Counted from the stretch's first letter, positions 24,561 to 31,864 are shown. The stretch is DNA of 34,256 bases from Erysipelotrichaceae bacterium (GCA_017405675.1 JAFRAB010000008.1:1-34256), one strand, 5' to 3'. A program made the numbers and translations. Notes: generated by a model from the sequence alone, not told the origin.

Positions 24561-24628
24561 AAACAGGCAATCAAATCATCTTAATATCTTGATTGCCTGT
24601 TTAATTAATACTAAAAGTTTAAATGTTA
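24561..24628. repeat. 68-bp direct repeat, left copy, containing a hairpin terminator
   Basis: Identical to 26987-27054 except for two bases. It includes the perfect 14-bp stem AAACAGGCAATCAA / TTGATTGCCTGTTT (24561-24574 / 24589-24602), which can end transcripts coming from the DeoR gene or from the ATPase fragment, and reaches into the last codons of that fragment (stop 24619-24621). Confidence 0.85.
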
Positions 24629-25170
24629 CTTTTGAAAAGCCATTCAGCTAAATCAACAATCTTGATTCCTTCATATTGATATTCTGCATGATGAGTCCTT
24701 GCAATCAGCATTTTTGGATATGCATCCCTTATTTTCAATAAAGGTTCCACTTCTCGGTCAAAGGTATGTTGATTATCAATATTATCTGACACCTGCAAAT
24801 ACAACACTTCATCTCTTTTTTTCGCTACAAAATCAATCTCTTTCTGGTACAGTTTTCCAACATACACTTCATATCCTCTTCTCAGCAATTCAATGGCAAC
24901 CATATTTTCATATGCTCTTCCATAATCCATATTTACTGTTCCCAGCCTTGCATATCTGAATATTGGATCACAAACATAATACTTATCATTTGATTCCAAA
25001 TACTTTTTCCCTTTCAAGTCATATCTGCGTATTCTATAAAACAGAAAAGATCGGCAGATATAAGATATGTAGTTACCAATAGTCTTGTCATTTGTTTTTA
25101 TTCTTTTGGATACGAGAGCATCCGAAACATTTTTTGCTGATGATAAATTAGCGATATTAGTATGATTTCC
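24619..25170 (-). pseudogene. C-terminal remnant of a DUF4143 AAA ATPase
   Basis: An open frame with no proper start. It begins at 25170 after a stop, and the only start inside it is a TTG at 25017. It translates to [19 protein letters not shown], a linker, [32 protein letters not shown], and [20 protein letters not shown]. This is the DUF4143 half (winged helix plus degenerate PD-(D/E)xK fold) of the common AAA-DUF4143 proteins; the whole ATPase half with Walker A and B is missing. No AAA coding sequence is found upstream. The remnant and the intact paralogue at 25460 are not near-identical, so it is not a simple recent duplicate. Confidence 0.8.
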
Positions 25171-25281
25171 TTATTGTTATTCAACACTAAAGGAATGCGT
25201 AGTTCTGAAAGAAGAAGGAAGCGCATCCTTTACGCCATTAACAGATCTGGCTTCTCCATAAAATAACCTTCTAATACGTTA

Positions 25282-25318
25282 AAGGAACTACCTGAATGAT
25301 AGGTAGTTCCTTCATTTT
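25282..25318 (+). terminator. Intrinsic terminator-like hairpin
   Basis: AAGGAACTACCT / AGGTAGTTCCTT with a seven-base loop, then CATTTTTT on the plus strand. No plus-strand gene lies close upstream, so it may have belonged to a lost gene. Confidence 0.7.
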
Positions 25319-25322
25319 TTAA

Positions 25323-25385
25323 TCCACACCAGGTGATGGCTACTGTCCACACCAGTTAGTGCTTCTTTTTTTCACTCCACACCAG
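25323..25385. repeat. Three spaced copies of TCCACACCAG
   Basis: Perfect 10-bp copies at 25323-25332, 25346-25355 and 25376-25385, with start-to-start steps of 23 and 30 bases. The last two continue as TTAG and TTGG. Confidence 0.6.
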
Positions 25386-25459
25386 TTGGGGGAGTCCCTT
25401 TTTATCAGTACTTTTTGTGTTGCTTCTGGAAAGACATTAAGTTATATATTTAACCCATA

Positions 25460-26818
25460 TTATTTTAAAAACATCGCCATATAGCACGGAAGATATAGCA
25501 CACCATTTGTCATCCTAAGGTTCTTAGGATGAAGAACTATGCTCTCTCCAACTCTTTCACGATATTTCTCTGTGAATCTCTCCAAAGACTTAATTGTATA
25601 TCTTTTTGATGATTTCACTTCTATCGGATATATCTTCAATTTAAGCTTACTGTTATTGGAAATGATAAAATCTATTTCAATATCATTTCTCCTTTTTTCC
25701 TGATTATAGTGATTGAAGAAAAACAGTTTATGGCCATTAGCCGTAAGCATTTGGGCAATTACATTTTCATAAAGCATTCCCTCGTTAAGCGATAGTTTAT
25801 CATTCAATATCTGTGTGTATACCGACTGCATCAGCTCATTCTCATCAAAAGCATGGCTAACCAGCAAACCGGTATCATTCAGATAACATTTAACATATGT
25901 CCTTTCTTCATTCAAGGAAAGGCCAATATTAGGATCTGAAGTATTAAAACACTCGTTACATATCATGGCATCCTGCAACCAGAAAAAAGATTCACCTAAA
26001 TCAGCAATTCCAGTTCCTTCAGCTACCTGATTATAAACAATCCTTTTTTCATGTTGGGACAGGAAAGATGGAATCTGATCAAAAATGATAGCAACTTTAT
26101 TTCGATAACCTGTTTTTATCTTTCTTATATCATCTCTGTACAGTTCGAGAATATCTCGTTTTTCAGCGTCAGCTCTTGCAAAGTTTTGATTACTCTCGAT
26201 AAACTCCGAGACCACTTTAGGCATTCCTCCCACAAGGATATACTTTTTAAAGAGCATCATAGCCTTTTCATGAAGACCTCTTTCAACTTCTTTTCTATTA
26301 TCAAAACAATCTTTAAGATAACCCAGAAGCGGTTCTTCGTTCATCGCCCATAGAAATTCTTCAAAATCCATAGGATACATTTTCATTTTTCTTTCTTCCG
26401 ACGGTATAAGAATACCTGATACATTCTCCTTAATGGAAATTAATGATCCTGTTTCTACATAATCATATCTTCCATCTTTCACAAGCTGCTTGATTGCCTG
26501 TCTCGCTACAGGGAATAACTGCACTTCATCAAATATGATAAGAGACTCTCTTTCATAAAGTATTTTCCCATAGGCAGCTGAAAGCAACATGAATAAGGTG
26601 TTCAGGTCATCCATATATTTTAGAAAATAGCTTTTTACTGTATCTGTAGCAATTGAAAAGTCTATAAGAATATAACTTCTGTATTCTTTTTTCCCGAACT
26701 CTTCAACAATAGTACTTTTCCCAATACGTCTTGCACCTTCAATAAGTAATGCTCTAGTTCCATTAGCTTCCTTTTTCCATTCAATAAGTTTCTGATATAT
26801 TTTTCTTTTGAACACCAT
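25460..26818 (-). CDS. AAA ATPase with DUF4143 / nuclease-like C-terminus
   Basis: A 452-residue protein, apparently intact. Walker A is GARRIGKST (28-36), Walker B is SLIIFDEVQ (Asp97, Glu98), and TGSLIS lies at the sensor position. The C-terminal part has FFNHYNQEKRRNDIEIDFII and YPIEVKSSK, the D...E-x-K pattern of a PD-(D/E)xK nuclease fold. Such proteins are very common, in many copies, in gut anaerobes; their role is not known, and both defence and mobile functions have been proposed. A GTG at 26872 would add 18 residues; GGAGG just before ATG 26818 makes that the better start. The fold begins directly at MVFKRKIYQKL. It lies inside the segment bounded by the 68-bp repeats. Confidence 0.85.
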   Translation of the reverse strand: MVFKRKIYQKLIEWKKEANGTRALLIEGARRIGKSTIVEEFGKKEYRSYILIDFSIATDTVKSYFLKYMDDLNTLFMLLSAAYGKILYERESLIIFDEVQLFPVARQAIKQLVKDGRYDYVETGSLISIKENVSGILIPSEERKMKMYPMDFEEFLWAMNEEPLLGYLKDCFDNRKEVERGLHEKAMMLFKKYILVGGMPKVVSEFIESNQNFARADAEKRDILELYRDDIRKIKTGYRNKVAIIFDQIPSFLSQHEKRIVYNQVAEGTGIADLGESFFWLQDAMICNECFNTSDPNIGLSLNEERTYVKCYLNDTGLLVSHAFDENELMQSVYTQILNDKLSLNEGMLYENVIAQMLTANGHKLFFFNHYNQEKRRNDIEIDFIISNNSKLKLKIYPIEVKSSKRYTIKSLERFTEKYRERVGESIVLHPKNLRMTNGVLYLPCYMAMFLK

Positions 26819-26926
26819 ACATCCTCCACAGTACGCATATATATTTTTATTCAAAAACGCCATAGTGCGCACATTTATATTATAACTAAATTGCCAGAAT
26901 GCGCAATATTAAGTGAATACATTTGT

Positions 26927-26982
26927 CCATAGTATACTGCACAGATTTGTTTTTAAATGATTTTTGGAATTTTCGAACATTA
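26927..26982 (+). repeat. Dispersed intergenic repeat, copy C4
   Basis: CCATAGTATACTG, then CAGATTTGTTTTTAAATGA, TTTTTGGAATTTTCGAACATT. The closest relative is C2. Confidence 0.75.
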
Positions 26983-26986
26983 CATA

Positions 26987-27054
26987 AAACAGGCAGTCAA
27001 ATCATCTTAATATCTTGATCGCCTGTTTAATTAATACTAAAAGTTTAAATGTTA
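26987..27054. repeat. 68-bp direct repeat, right copy
   Basis: 66 of 68 bases match 24561-24628. The two changes weaken the stem (one mismatch and one G-U). The last bases read on the minus strand as the codons AAC ATT TAA, the same end (Asn-Ile-stop) as the ATPase remnant at 24619, so this copy is probably the tail end of another lost DUF4143 gene. Confidence 0.8.
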
Positions 27055-27140
27055 TTTCGAATTTTTAAATATTTTTTGTTTTTTCGAATTATAAATCATA
27101 GTTTATAGAGTATTACTGATATACAAACCACTTCTATAAT

Positions 27141-27162
27141 AAACCACTTGTGGAGGTGGTTT
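27141..27162 (+). promoter_or_regulatory. Hairpin presenting the SD of the TadE-like gene in its loop
   Basis: AAACCAC (27141-27147) can pair with GTGGTTT (27156-27162); the SD GGAGG (27152-27156) lies in the eight-base loop and its last base in the stem. It could weaken initiation. A second AAACCACTT lies 17 bases upstream and could swap for the first arm. Confidence 0.35.
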
Positions 27163-27166
27163 TCTT

Positions 27167-27577
27167 ATGCTAAGTAAGATAAAAGATCAATATGGCGGAG
27201 CAGCAATCGAAACGATTCTTGTGGTTATGCTCGTGTTTCCATTGATAGTAATGTTCATAGTAGGGGCATTTACATTCTTTAATGTGCATTCACAGAATGT
27301 AAACATCAATTTTGATGCTGGAAGATATGTATCTACAACAGGCTGCAGTATTGATAAACTCCAGGACAGTATGCCGGGGCTTGCCAAATTCAGTGGTTTC
27401 AACATTTTTGTGAATGGTGCAAAGATCCAGAATGGTACAAAAGGGGACATATCTATCACTTGTCAGAATAACAGTCAGTCTGGCGATGAGTTCAATGTGG
27501 TGTCATCAATGCCGGTTTACAATATAAGATTCTTCCCGATCACCTCAGCAAGGAGCGGTAACTATGTTCAGGAATAA
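27167..27577 (+). CDS. TadE-like minor pseudopilin / membrane-anchored protein
   Basis: A 136-residue protein. A short basic N-terminus with YGGAAIETILVVMLVFPLIVMFIVG is the TadE pattern: Glu five to seven residues before or at the start of one hydrophobic helix, as in type IV pilin-like proteins. The rest is a small extracytoplasmic domain with two Cys (in TGCSID and ITCQNN) that could form a disulfide. It overlaps the next gene by 14 bases. In complete tad loci such proteins join CpaB, TadA, TadB, TadC and Flp; none is in the window, so the set is an orphan or the end of a broken locus. Confidence 0.75.
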   Translation: MLSKIKDQYGGAAIETILVVMLVFPLIVMFIVGAFTFFNVHSQNVNINFDAGRYVSTTGCSIDKLQDSMPGLAKFSGFNIFVNGAKIQNGTKGDISITCQNNSQSGDEFNVVSSMPVYNIRFFPITSARSGNYVQE

Positions 27578-28052
27578 ACTAAAAGAGCAGAGAGGGGATT
27601 TCGCTATAGGACTGGCCCTAGCCATGCCGGTAATAATGCTGCTACTATTTCTTGCGATAGATCTTGTTCAGGTCCAGGTAAGAAAGACATCGATACAGAG
27701 AACGATGGACAGCGCATCTCTGGCAGTGATTGCCGAAGCTACTAATAAGGAGTTCTATACAGATGCCGACGGATATATCGTGGAACCGGCAGATTCACCA
27801 AGGCTTGGCTTAATGCCTTGTCAGCTTACACAGGAGGATCTCAACAGGGGGTTGTCCATCATTCAAAAAGAACTAGCTGGTCTGGATTATACTTTGATAG
27901 AACCAACTGCGGAACAGCTGGAAATGGGATACGTGGAATTCAGGGTAAAGGTCAATATAAGCGGATTATTCAGTTCTAATATTCTGCCATTTGACTTTGT
28001 GATTCCGGTATATGTAAAGACGCAATCGGCATGCAGACTTTATGAGCAGTAA
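27564..28052 (+). CDS. TadE/TadG-like membrane-anchored protein
   Basis: A 162-residue protein beginning FRNKLKEQRGDFAIGLALAMPVIMLLLFLAIDLVQV, the N-terminal TadG/TadE form (Arg-Gly-Asp-Phe-Ala before a hydrophobic helix, followed by QVQVRKTSIQRTMDSASLAV). The DSASLA segment is the usual TadG signature (DAAALA). The C-terminal domain has no von Willebrand part, so it is the short form. It overlaps the TadE-like gene by 14 bases and the next gene by 11, consistent with one operon and coupled translation. Confidence 0.75.
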   Translation: MFRNKLKEQRGDFAIGLALAMPVIMLLLFLAIDLVQVQVRKTSIQRTMDSASLAVIAEATNKEFYTDADGYIVEPADSPRLGLMPCQLTQEDLNRGLSIIQKELAGLDYTLIEPTAEQLEMGYVEFRVKVNISGLFSSNILPFDFVIPVYVKTQSACRLYEQ

Positions 28053-28461
28053 ATTCAGAAGAGATAAGGTCTATCCGGTGCAGATAGACAGCAGAAAAAT
28101 CATCCTGGAAGCGTTAGATGAATGCCCCTGGTATTTCTACAAAGCATCAAAAGCCCTCAGGAAAGAGAAAAAATTGGCTCTGGAAGCCATATCCAGAGAC
28201 CCATATACCATAATGTTCGTTGATGAACAACTAAGAACCAAGGATTCTGACATTAAACAGGCCATAATCGACTCAGAAAAGTATCTGATTAAATATGTAG
28301 ATGAATACGGAGAGCTAACTGAGCGCTATAAAAATGAAATTCCGCTGCTGGGAATGCAGTCGCTGATGCTGAGAAACCAGCTGATCAGCGATAATTCACT
28401 GTCATCCGGCAACAGGAATCGTGATAAAAGTCTGTATTCAGTCAACGAAGAACGTTATTAG
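28042..28461 (+). CDS. DUF4116-like repeat protein
   Basis: A 139-residue soluble protein without signal peptide. Two tandem units resemble the DUF4116 repeat: ALDECPWYFYKASKALRKEKKLALEAISRDPYTIMFVDEQLRTKDSDIKQAIIDSEKYLIKYVDE, in which x-A-L-R-K-(E)-K-x-x-A-L-E-A-I-x-x-x-P is the usual pattern. The family has no known function and is frequent in plasmid- and phage-rich genomes. It is the last gene of the Tad-like operon, with an 11-base overlap and no clear SD of its own. A terminator follows at once. Confidence 0.6.
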   Translation: MSSKFRRDKVYPVQIDSRKIILEALDECPWYFYKASKALRKEKKLALEAISRDPYTIMFVDEQLRTKDSDIKQAIIDSEKYLIKYVDEYGELTERYKNEIPLLGMQSLMLRNQLISDNSLSSGNRNRDKSLYSVNEERY

Positions 28462-28501
28462 AAGCATCTAGCGGTGATCATACCGGTAAAGATGCTTTTT
28501 T
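28462..28501 (+). terminator. Terminator of the Tad-like operon
   Basis: AAGCATCT / AGATGCTT with an inner CGGT/ACCG pairing, then TTTTTT. It begins right after the stop codon. Confidence 0.85.
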
Positions 28502-28538
28502 CGTGTAAAGTCACATTTTCAGGTGGATCACGAAAAAA
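28496..28538. repeat. Inverted repeat TTTTTTCGTG / CACGAAAAAA
   Basis: Perfect 10-base arms (28496-28505 and 28529-28538) around 23 bases, directly overlapping the terminator T run. Confidence 0.6.
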
Positions 28539-28960
28539 ACGACTTCACCAGAACGCCTGTATGAAGTGTTTTTAAAGTTTTTGATCAAGATATCGTACAA
28601 CTGAAATCATCGCAGGAAACGCTTAAAAACGACGTTTCAGTTAAAATCACGAGATCATAATAAAAATCGCGTAAAAACCATGGCAAAATATGCGAAAATC
28701 AGCACTAATATGCGTAAAATCGACGTTTTGCGCAATTTGAAATATCAAAATGTTACATAACAACTATTATGCGAAGTAATATTATGGGAAAGAAAAACGA
28801 GACCTGTATTGGTCCCGTCGTAAACTAAGATACCACCATCTTCTGTGGGTGTGGGGCTTCTCCACCGAATCGTGTGGGGTAATTTCTCCCACACAAGAAA
28901 GTGGTCAATGGCATATAATCCTCCTATCATATCTTTAAGATCTGAAAGGAGGATTTTTAT
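28502..28960. other. Noncoding segment with phased A-tracts, before the transposase
   Basis: About 460 bases without a gene. A-tracts of four or five bases are centred near 28627, 28644, 28664, 28675, 28686, 28696 and 28717, with a T-tract near 28727: steps close to one or two helical turns, as in curved DNA. Several A-tracts are flanked by GCG or CGA (GCGTAAAA at 28669, GCGAAAAT at 28692, GCGTAAAAT at 28712). Two hairpins near 28850-28894 (GTGTGGG / CCCACAC) and the start of the insertion sequence follow. Confidence 0.5.
28914..28955 (+). promoter_or_regulatory. Transposase promoter and fold-back over its SD
   Basis: TATAAT at 28914-28919. AATCCTCCT (28917-28925) pairs perfectly with AGGAGGATT (28947-28955), which contains the transposase SD; an inner ATCTT/AAGAT stem completes the hairpin. 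Own transcripts would start near 28926 and lack the first arm; read-through transcripts would carry it and have a masked SD. No clear -35 is seen. Confidence 0.6.
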
Positions 28961-29731
28961 ATGAATATAACAGATCAACTGCTTCTTTCTTTGCTGAATC
29001 TGAAAGAAGATGATATCAGTAATATTGCCTCTGTCAGCAGAGACAATATCGTCAGTTATTATGTTACTCTCAACAGACCAGTCATTCAAAAGTGCCCCGT
29101 CTGTGGCAAGGATTCAATTGAATCTAACGGCTATTATCCCAAGAAGGTTATTCTTACCGGCAAACCCTTTAATACCGGCACCGTCTTTCTGAAAGTCCCC
29201 AGGTATAAGTGCCTTAATTGCCATCGTTCCTTCTCACTGGACAAACATCTCGCTCCTAAGAAGTCTTCCGTTTCCTATGACGTAATCTTCAAACTGATGG
29301 ATCTTCTGAAAGATCCTAAGATGACTTTCCAGCAGGCCGCTCTATTAACCGGCATCTCCCCTACAACAGCTGTAAGGCTCTTCGACAAATACTGTCACAT
29401 CCAGTCTCCCGCTTTTCCCGAAGTGCTGTGCATTGATGAGATCTATACCAAGAACAGTGATTTCAAAGCCAAGTACTCCTGCATCTTCTATGATTTCTAC
29501 CGTTATAAGATCATCGATGTTCTGCCCTCCCGACAGAAAGACTATCTCCACCTCTATTTCCAGCCTTTCCAGTCTTCCGGAAAACTCCTGTCCGTCAAAT
29601 ATGTCTGTATCGACATGCACTATACCTATAGGGGGTGCTCTGAATTAGCATTTTTCAACCGCTTTTTTGCCTTTATTTACGGCATTTTTTATATTTCTGA
29701 GTATTTAGGCACGGTCAATGAGCACGATTAG
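28961..29731 (+). mobile_element. Truncated ISL3-family transposase
   Basis: The first ~224 residues are a good ISL3-type transposase: zinc finger with Cys45/Cys48 and Cys84/Cys87, helix-turn-helix around 120-143 (MTFQQAALLTGISPTTAVRLF), catalytic Asp159 in LCIDEIYTK and Asp219 in YVCIDMHYTYR. From about 29633 the frame leaves the family: the following 32 residues (GCSELAFFNRFF...) do not belong, the region with the third catalytic Glu is absent, and ISL3 proteins are usually 400 residues or more. The element is therefore dead. The left end is somewhere in 28800-28920; I cannot find a matching right-end inverted repeat. The change-over reads GGGGGTGCTCTG and is matched at 29720 by GAGCAC, so another element may have caused the break. 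Confidence 0.85.
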
Positions 29732-29750
29732 AGCATCATTCTTTATGATC

Positions 29751-30191
29751 CTAATAGTGGAGCACAAATAGTTCCAGGATTCTTTCCAACGCTTTTACAA
29801 GCAATCCGTTCTCAACGTATCCCGCTAGTAAGCCGTCACAGAACCTTTCCCCTCTGGCTATATGTATATGGGTCAGAAATGTTCTTATTTCTTCTAATGA
29901 CATGGTGCTGATATCCTTATCCTTGATATCCTCCATGTTCTTAATGTAATCATGATCTGATCCCAGAGTATACAGTGATTCAAACAAACCTTCTGGATAT
30001 ATAGGGTAAGGCCATTGAATGATGTCTTTCCCATCTTCTGTTTTCTCACCGGTCGGCTTACCGCCTCCCCACTCTATCTTCTCTATGCTTTTTACCAGAT
30101 CTATCGTTTCAATCAGTTTCTGGCGATCCGGCTGTTCCTGTTTTTTGTTTACACGTCTTTTTCTTTTTCTCTTTGATGTTTTTTCTGCCAT
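29751..30191 (-). CDS. DUF6508 domain protein
   Basis: A 146-residue protein with a very basic N-terminus (EKTSKRKRKRRVNKKQ) and the family core: YPEGLFESLYTLGSD, then LEEIRTFLTHIHIARGERFCDGLLAGYVENGLLVKALERILEL. The T.I.RGERFCDG motif is the signature. No function is known; the family is small and often found in accessory regions. Only 19 bases separate its stop from the end of the transposase remnant, so insertion may have removed its natural downstream region. An AGGTGAG-like ribosome site precedes the ATG. Confidence 0.75.
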   Translation of the reverse strand: MAEKTSKRKRKRRVNKKQEQPDRQKLIETIDLVKSIEKIEWGGGKPTGEKTEDGKDIIQWPYPIYPEGLFESLYTLGSDHDYIKNMEDIKDKDISTMSLEEIRTFLTHIHIARGERFCDGLLAGYVENGLLVKALERILELFVLHY

Positions 30192-30247
30192 ATGCTCACC
30201 TGCTTACAAATTTCTTATATATATTATACTATTTTCTGAACAACTAA

Positions 30248-30290
30248 AAAACAGACCCGGATCAAGCAGTAAGCTTTCCGAGTCTGTTTT
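30248..30290 (-). terminator. Terminator of the pyroglutamate operon
   Basis: AAAACAGAC / GTCTGTTTT with an inner CGG/CCG, ending on the minus strand in a T run. It begins 12 bases after the pcp stop. Confidence 0.85.
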
Positions 30291-30301
30291 ATTAATTCGC
30301 T

Positions 30302-30913
30302 TTAAGCTAAATGATCAACAATTGCTTCGAGCGCAGCTTCAATGCCTTTTACGACATCGTCTTTAGACAATGAAGCCGTTTCCTTTTTGTTCATGACCTG
30401 TTCATGTAAATACGGAACATGCATGAATCCTCCGATGGTATTCGGGAACTCCTTATCAAGATAATAGAGAACTCCGTACATCAGATGGTTGCACACATAG
30501 GTTCCGGCTGTATTGGAAACAGCAGCGGGAACATTTGCGGCCTTTATGTATTGGACCATCTTCTTGATCGGCAGTGTTGAGAAATACGCAGCAGGTCCGT
30601 CAGCCCTGACTGGCTGATCAACCGGCTGGTTTCCTTCGTTGTCAGGGATTCTTCCGTCATCACAGTTGATGGCGATTCTTTCAGGAGTGATTTCATATCT
30701 TCCGCCAGCTTGTCCAATCAGCAGCACGGCATCAGGGTTCTCCTTCTTAAGTGCCTCATGAACAGTGTCGATGGCCTTGCCAAAGACAACAGGAACATAG
30801 CACTTAACGATCTGAGCGCCCTTGATTTCGTCCTTAACCAGCTGAACAGCTTCCTGGGCAGGATTGATACTTTCTCCACCAAACGGTTCGAAACCTGTTA
30901 ACAGTATCTTCAT
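30302..30913 (-). CDS. pcp: Pyrrolidone-carboxylate peptidase (pyroglutamyl peptidase I)
   Basis: A 203-residue C15 cysteine peptidase with all catalytic residues: Glu78 in PERIAIN, Cys141 in [13 protein letters not shown] and His165 in [11 protein letters not shown]; the N-terminus [13 protein letters not shown] is the family mark. It removes N-terminal 5-oxoproline from peptides in the cytosol. The gene follows the DUF979 subunit by nine bases, with AAGG before the ATG. Together with the two-subunit transporter, it points to use of pyroglutamyl peptides and free 5-oxoproline; no 5-oxoprolinase gene is in the window. Confidence 0.95.
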   Translation of the reverse strand: MKILLTGFEPFGGESINPAQEAVQLVKDEIKGAQIVKCYVPVVFGKAIDTVHEALKKENPDAVLLIGQAGGRYEITPERIAINCDDGRIPDNEGNQPVDQPVRADGPAAYFSTLPIKKMVQYIKAANVPAAVSNTAGTYVCNHLMYGVLYYLDKEFPNTIGGFMHVPYLHEQVMNKKETASLSKDDVVKGIEAALEAIVDHLA

Positions 30914-30922
30914 AATTCTACC

Positions 30923-31864
30923 TTAGAATGCCAGAGTATACAGCAATACAACGTGGATCAGCAGCATGCAGATAGCAAATGGGAGCTGAGACAGAATGAC
31001 TGAATACTTGTTCTTGGTTTCCAACAGAGCTGCCGGTACGATGTTGAAGTTAGCAGCCATTGGAGTACACAGTGTGCCGCAATATGCAGCAGTTAAGCCT
31101 AAGGCACCGACGATGATTGGGTTGGCACCCTGATTGATCAGGAATGGAACGCCGATACCGGTCATGATGACGGTGAAGGCAGCAAAGCCGTTGCCCATGA
31201 TCATTGTGAACAGAGCCATGCCTAAGCAGTATACGAAGCAGGCAATCAGGATGTTGTTCTCAGGAACAACCATTGATACATAGTGAGATACTGCTTCGCC
31301 AACGCCGGCAGCTGTAAACAGAGCACCTAAGGCACTCAGCAACTGCGGCAGGATACCGGTTGTGGAAACGTTGTCCATCAGTCTGGCACCATCAACAGCA
31401 GCGTACTTCGGAGAAGCCTTGGTAAGTAGTAATACAGCAAACAGAGCTACAACGCCGGATAATCCGATAGCGTTATTGGCTGTCAGCCATGACAGAGCCG
31501 GGACCTTTGAACCTAAGGTTGCGCCTACAACGGCTACAACAGCAATACACAGAGCAGGAATGAAGATCTTGTATCCCAGTTCGTCTGCATGCTTGCGGAC
31601 TTCAACAGGATCAGGTACGTCATTCTTGGACTGTACAACACCGCCGATAGCAGTTAAGCAGGCCATTAAAACGATTGCAGCACCAACGAGCCACTTTGGA
31701 ACCCATGGTCCGGCAATGAAGGTGAACGCCAGCAGGAACCAGAAGGCAGCTGTCGTCAGCTTCTTTGAGCAGCCGTCATCCTTCAGGGCTTTTGCGCCGA
31801 CAAGAATGAAGACTAAACCGATAACACAGTAGAATACTTCACCTATAATCTGAGCTGTAGTCAT
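30923..31864 (-). CDS. DUF979 family membrane protein, 5-oxoproline transporter subunit
   Basis: A 313-residue protein with about nine membrane segments. Family stretches are GNGFAAFTVIMTGIGVPFLI and AAYCGTLCTPMAANFNIVPAALLETK, the latter near the C-terminus. DUF979 and DUF969 always occur as neighbours and are annotated as two parts of a 5-oxoproline carrier, largely from their link with pcp. The start overlaps the DUF969 stop (TAATG), with AAGGAGG just upstream, so equal synthesis is likely. Lies in the cytoplasmic membrane. Confidence 0.85.
   Translation of the reverse strand: MTTAQIIGEVFYCVIGLVFILVGAKALKDDGCSKKLTTAAFWFLLAFTFIAGPWVPKWLVGAAIVLMACLTAIGGVVQSKNDVPDPVEVRKHADELGYKIFIPALCIAVVAVVGATLGSKVPALSWLTANNAIGLSGVVALFAVLLLTKASPKYAAVDGARLMDNVSTTGILPQLLSALGALFTAAGVGEAVSHYVSMVVPENNILIACFVYCLGMALFTMIMGNGFAAFTVIMTGIGVPFLINQGANPIIVGALGLTAAYCGTLCTPMAANFNIVPAALLETKNKYSVILSQLPFAICMLLIHVVLLYTLAF

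Larger units (their letters stand above)
25171..25459. other. Intergenic segment with hairpin and TCCACACCAG triplet
   Basis: No gene. It holds a perfect 12-bp stem hairpin (25282-25312) with a T run and three copies of TCCACACCAG at 25323, 25346 and 25376. The upstream part is likely the scar of the sequence that carried the missing ATPase half. Confidence 0.5.
26819..27166. other. Divergent intergenic region with repeats
   Basis: Holds three TGCGCA-type sites at exact 34-base steps (26832 as TACGCA, 26866, 26900), repeat copy C4, the right 68-bp repeat, and a short hairpin around the ribosome site of the TadE-like gene. No gene is seen. Confidence 0.6.

Noticed and set aside
24619..25017. 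Intact gene from a TTG start
   Set aside because: The frame continues upstream with DUF4143 sequence to 25170, the TTG has no ribosome site, and the ATPase half is missing, so it is a remnant.
28669..28735. Plasmid iterons / replication origin
   Set aside because: The GCG(T/A)AAAA units are too degenerate and no replication initiator gene is in the window; kept only as a curved-DNA observation.
31362..31832. 156-codon plus-strand ORF opposite DUF979
   Set aside because: Antisense to a well-recognised membrane protein; low-complexity Ala/Thr/Ser content from complementing hydrophobic codons.
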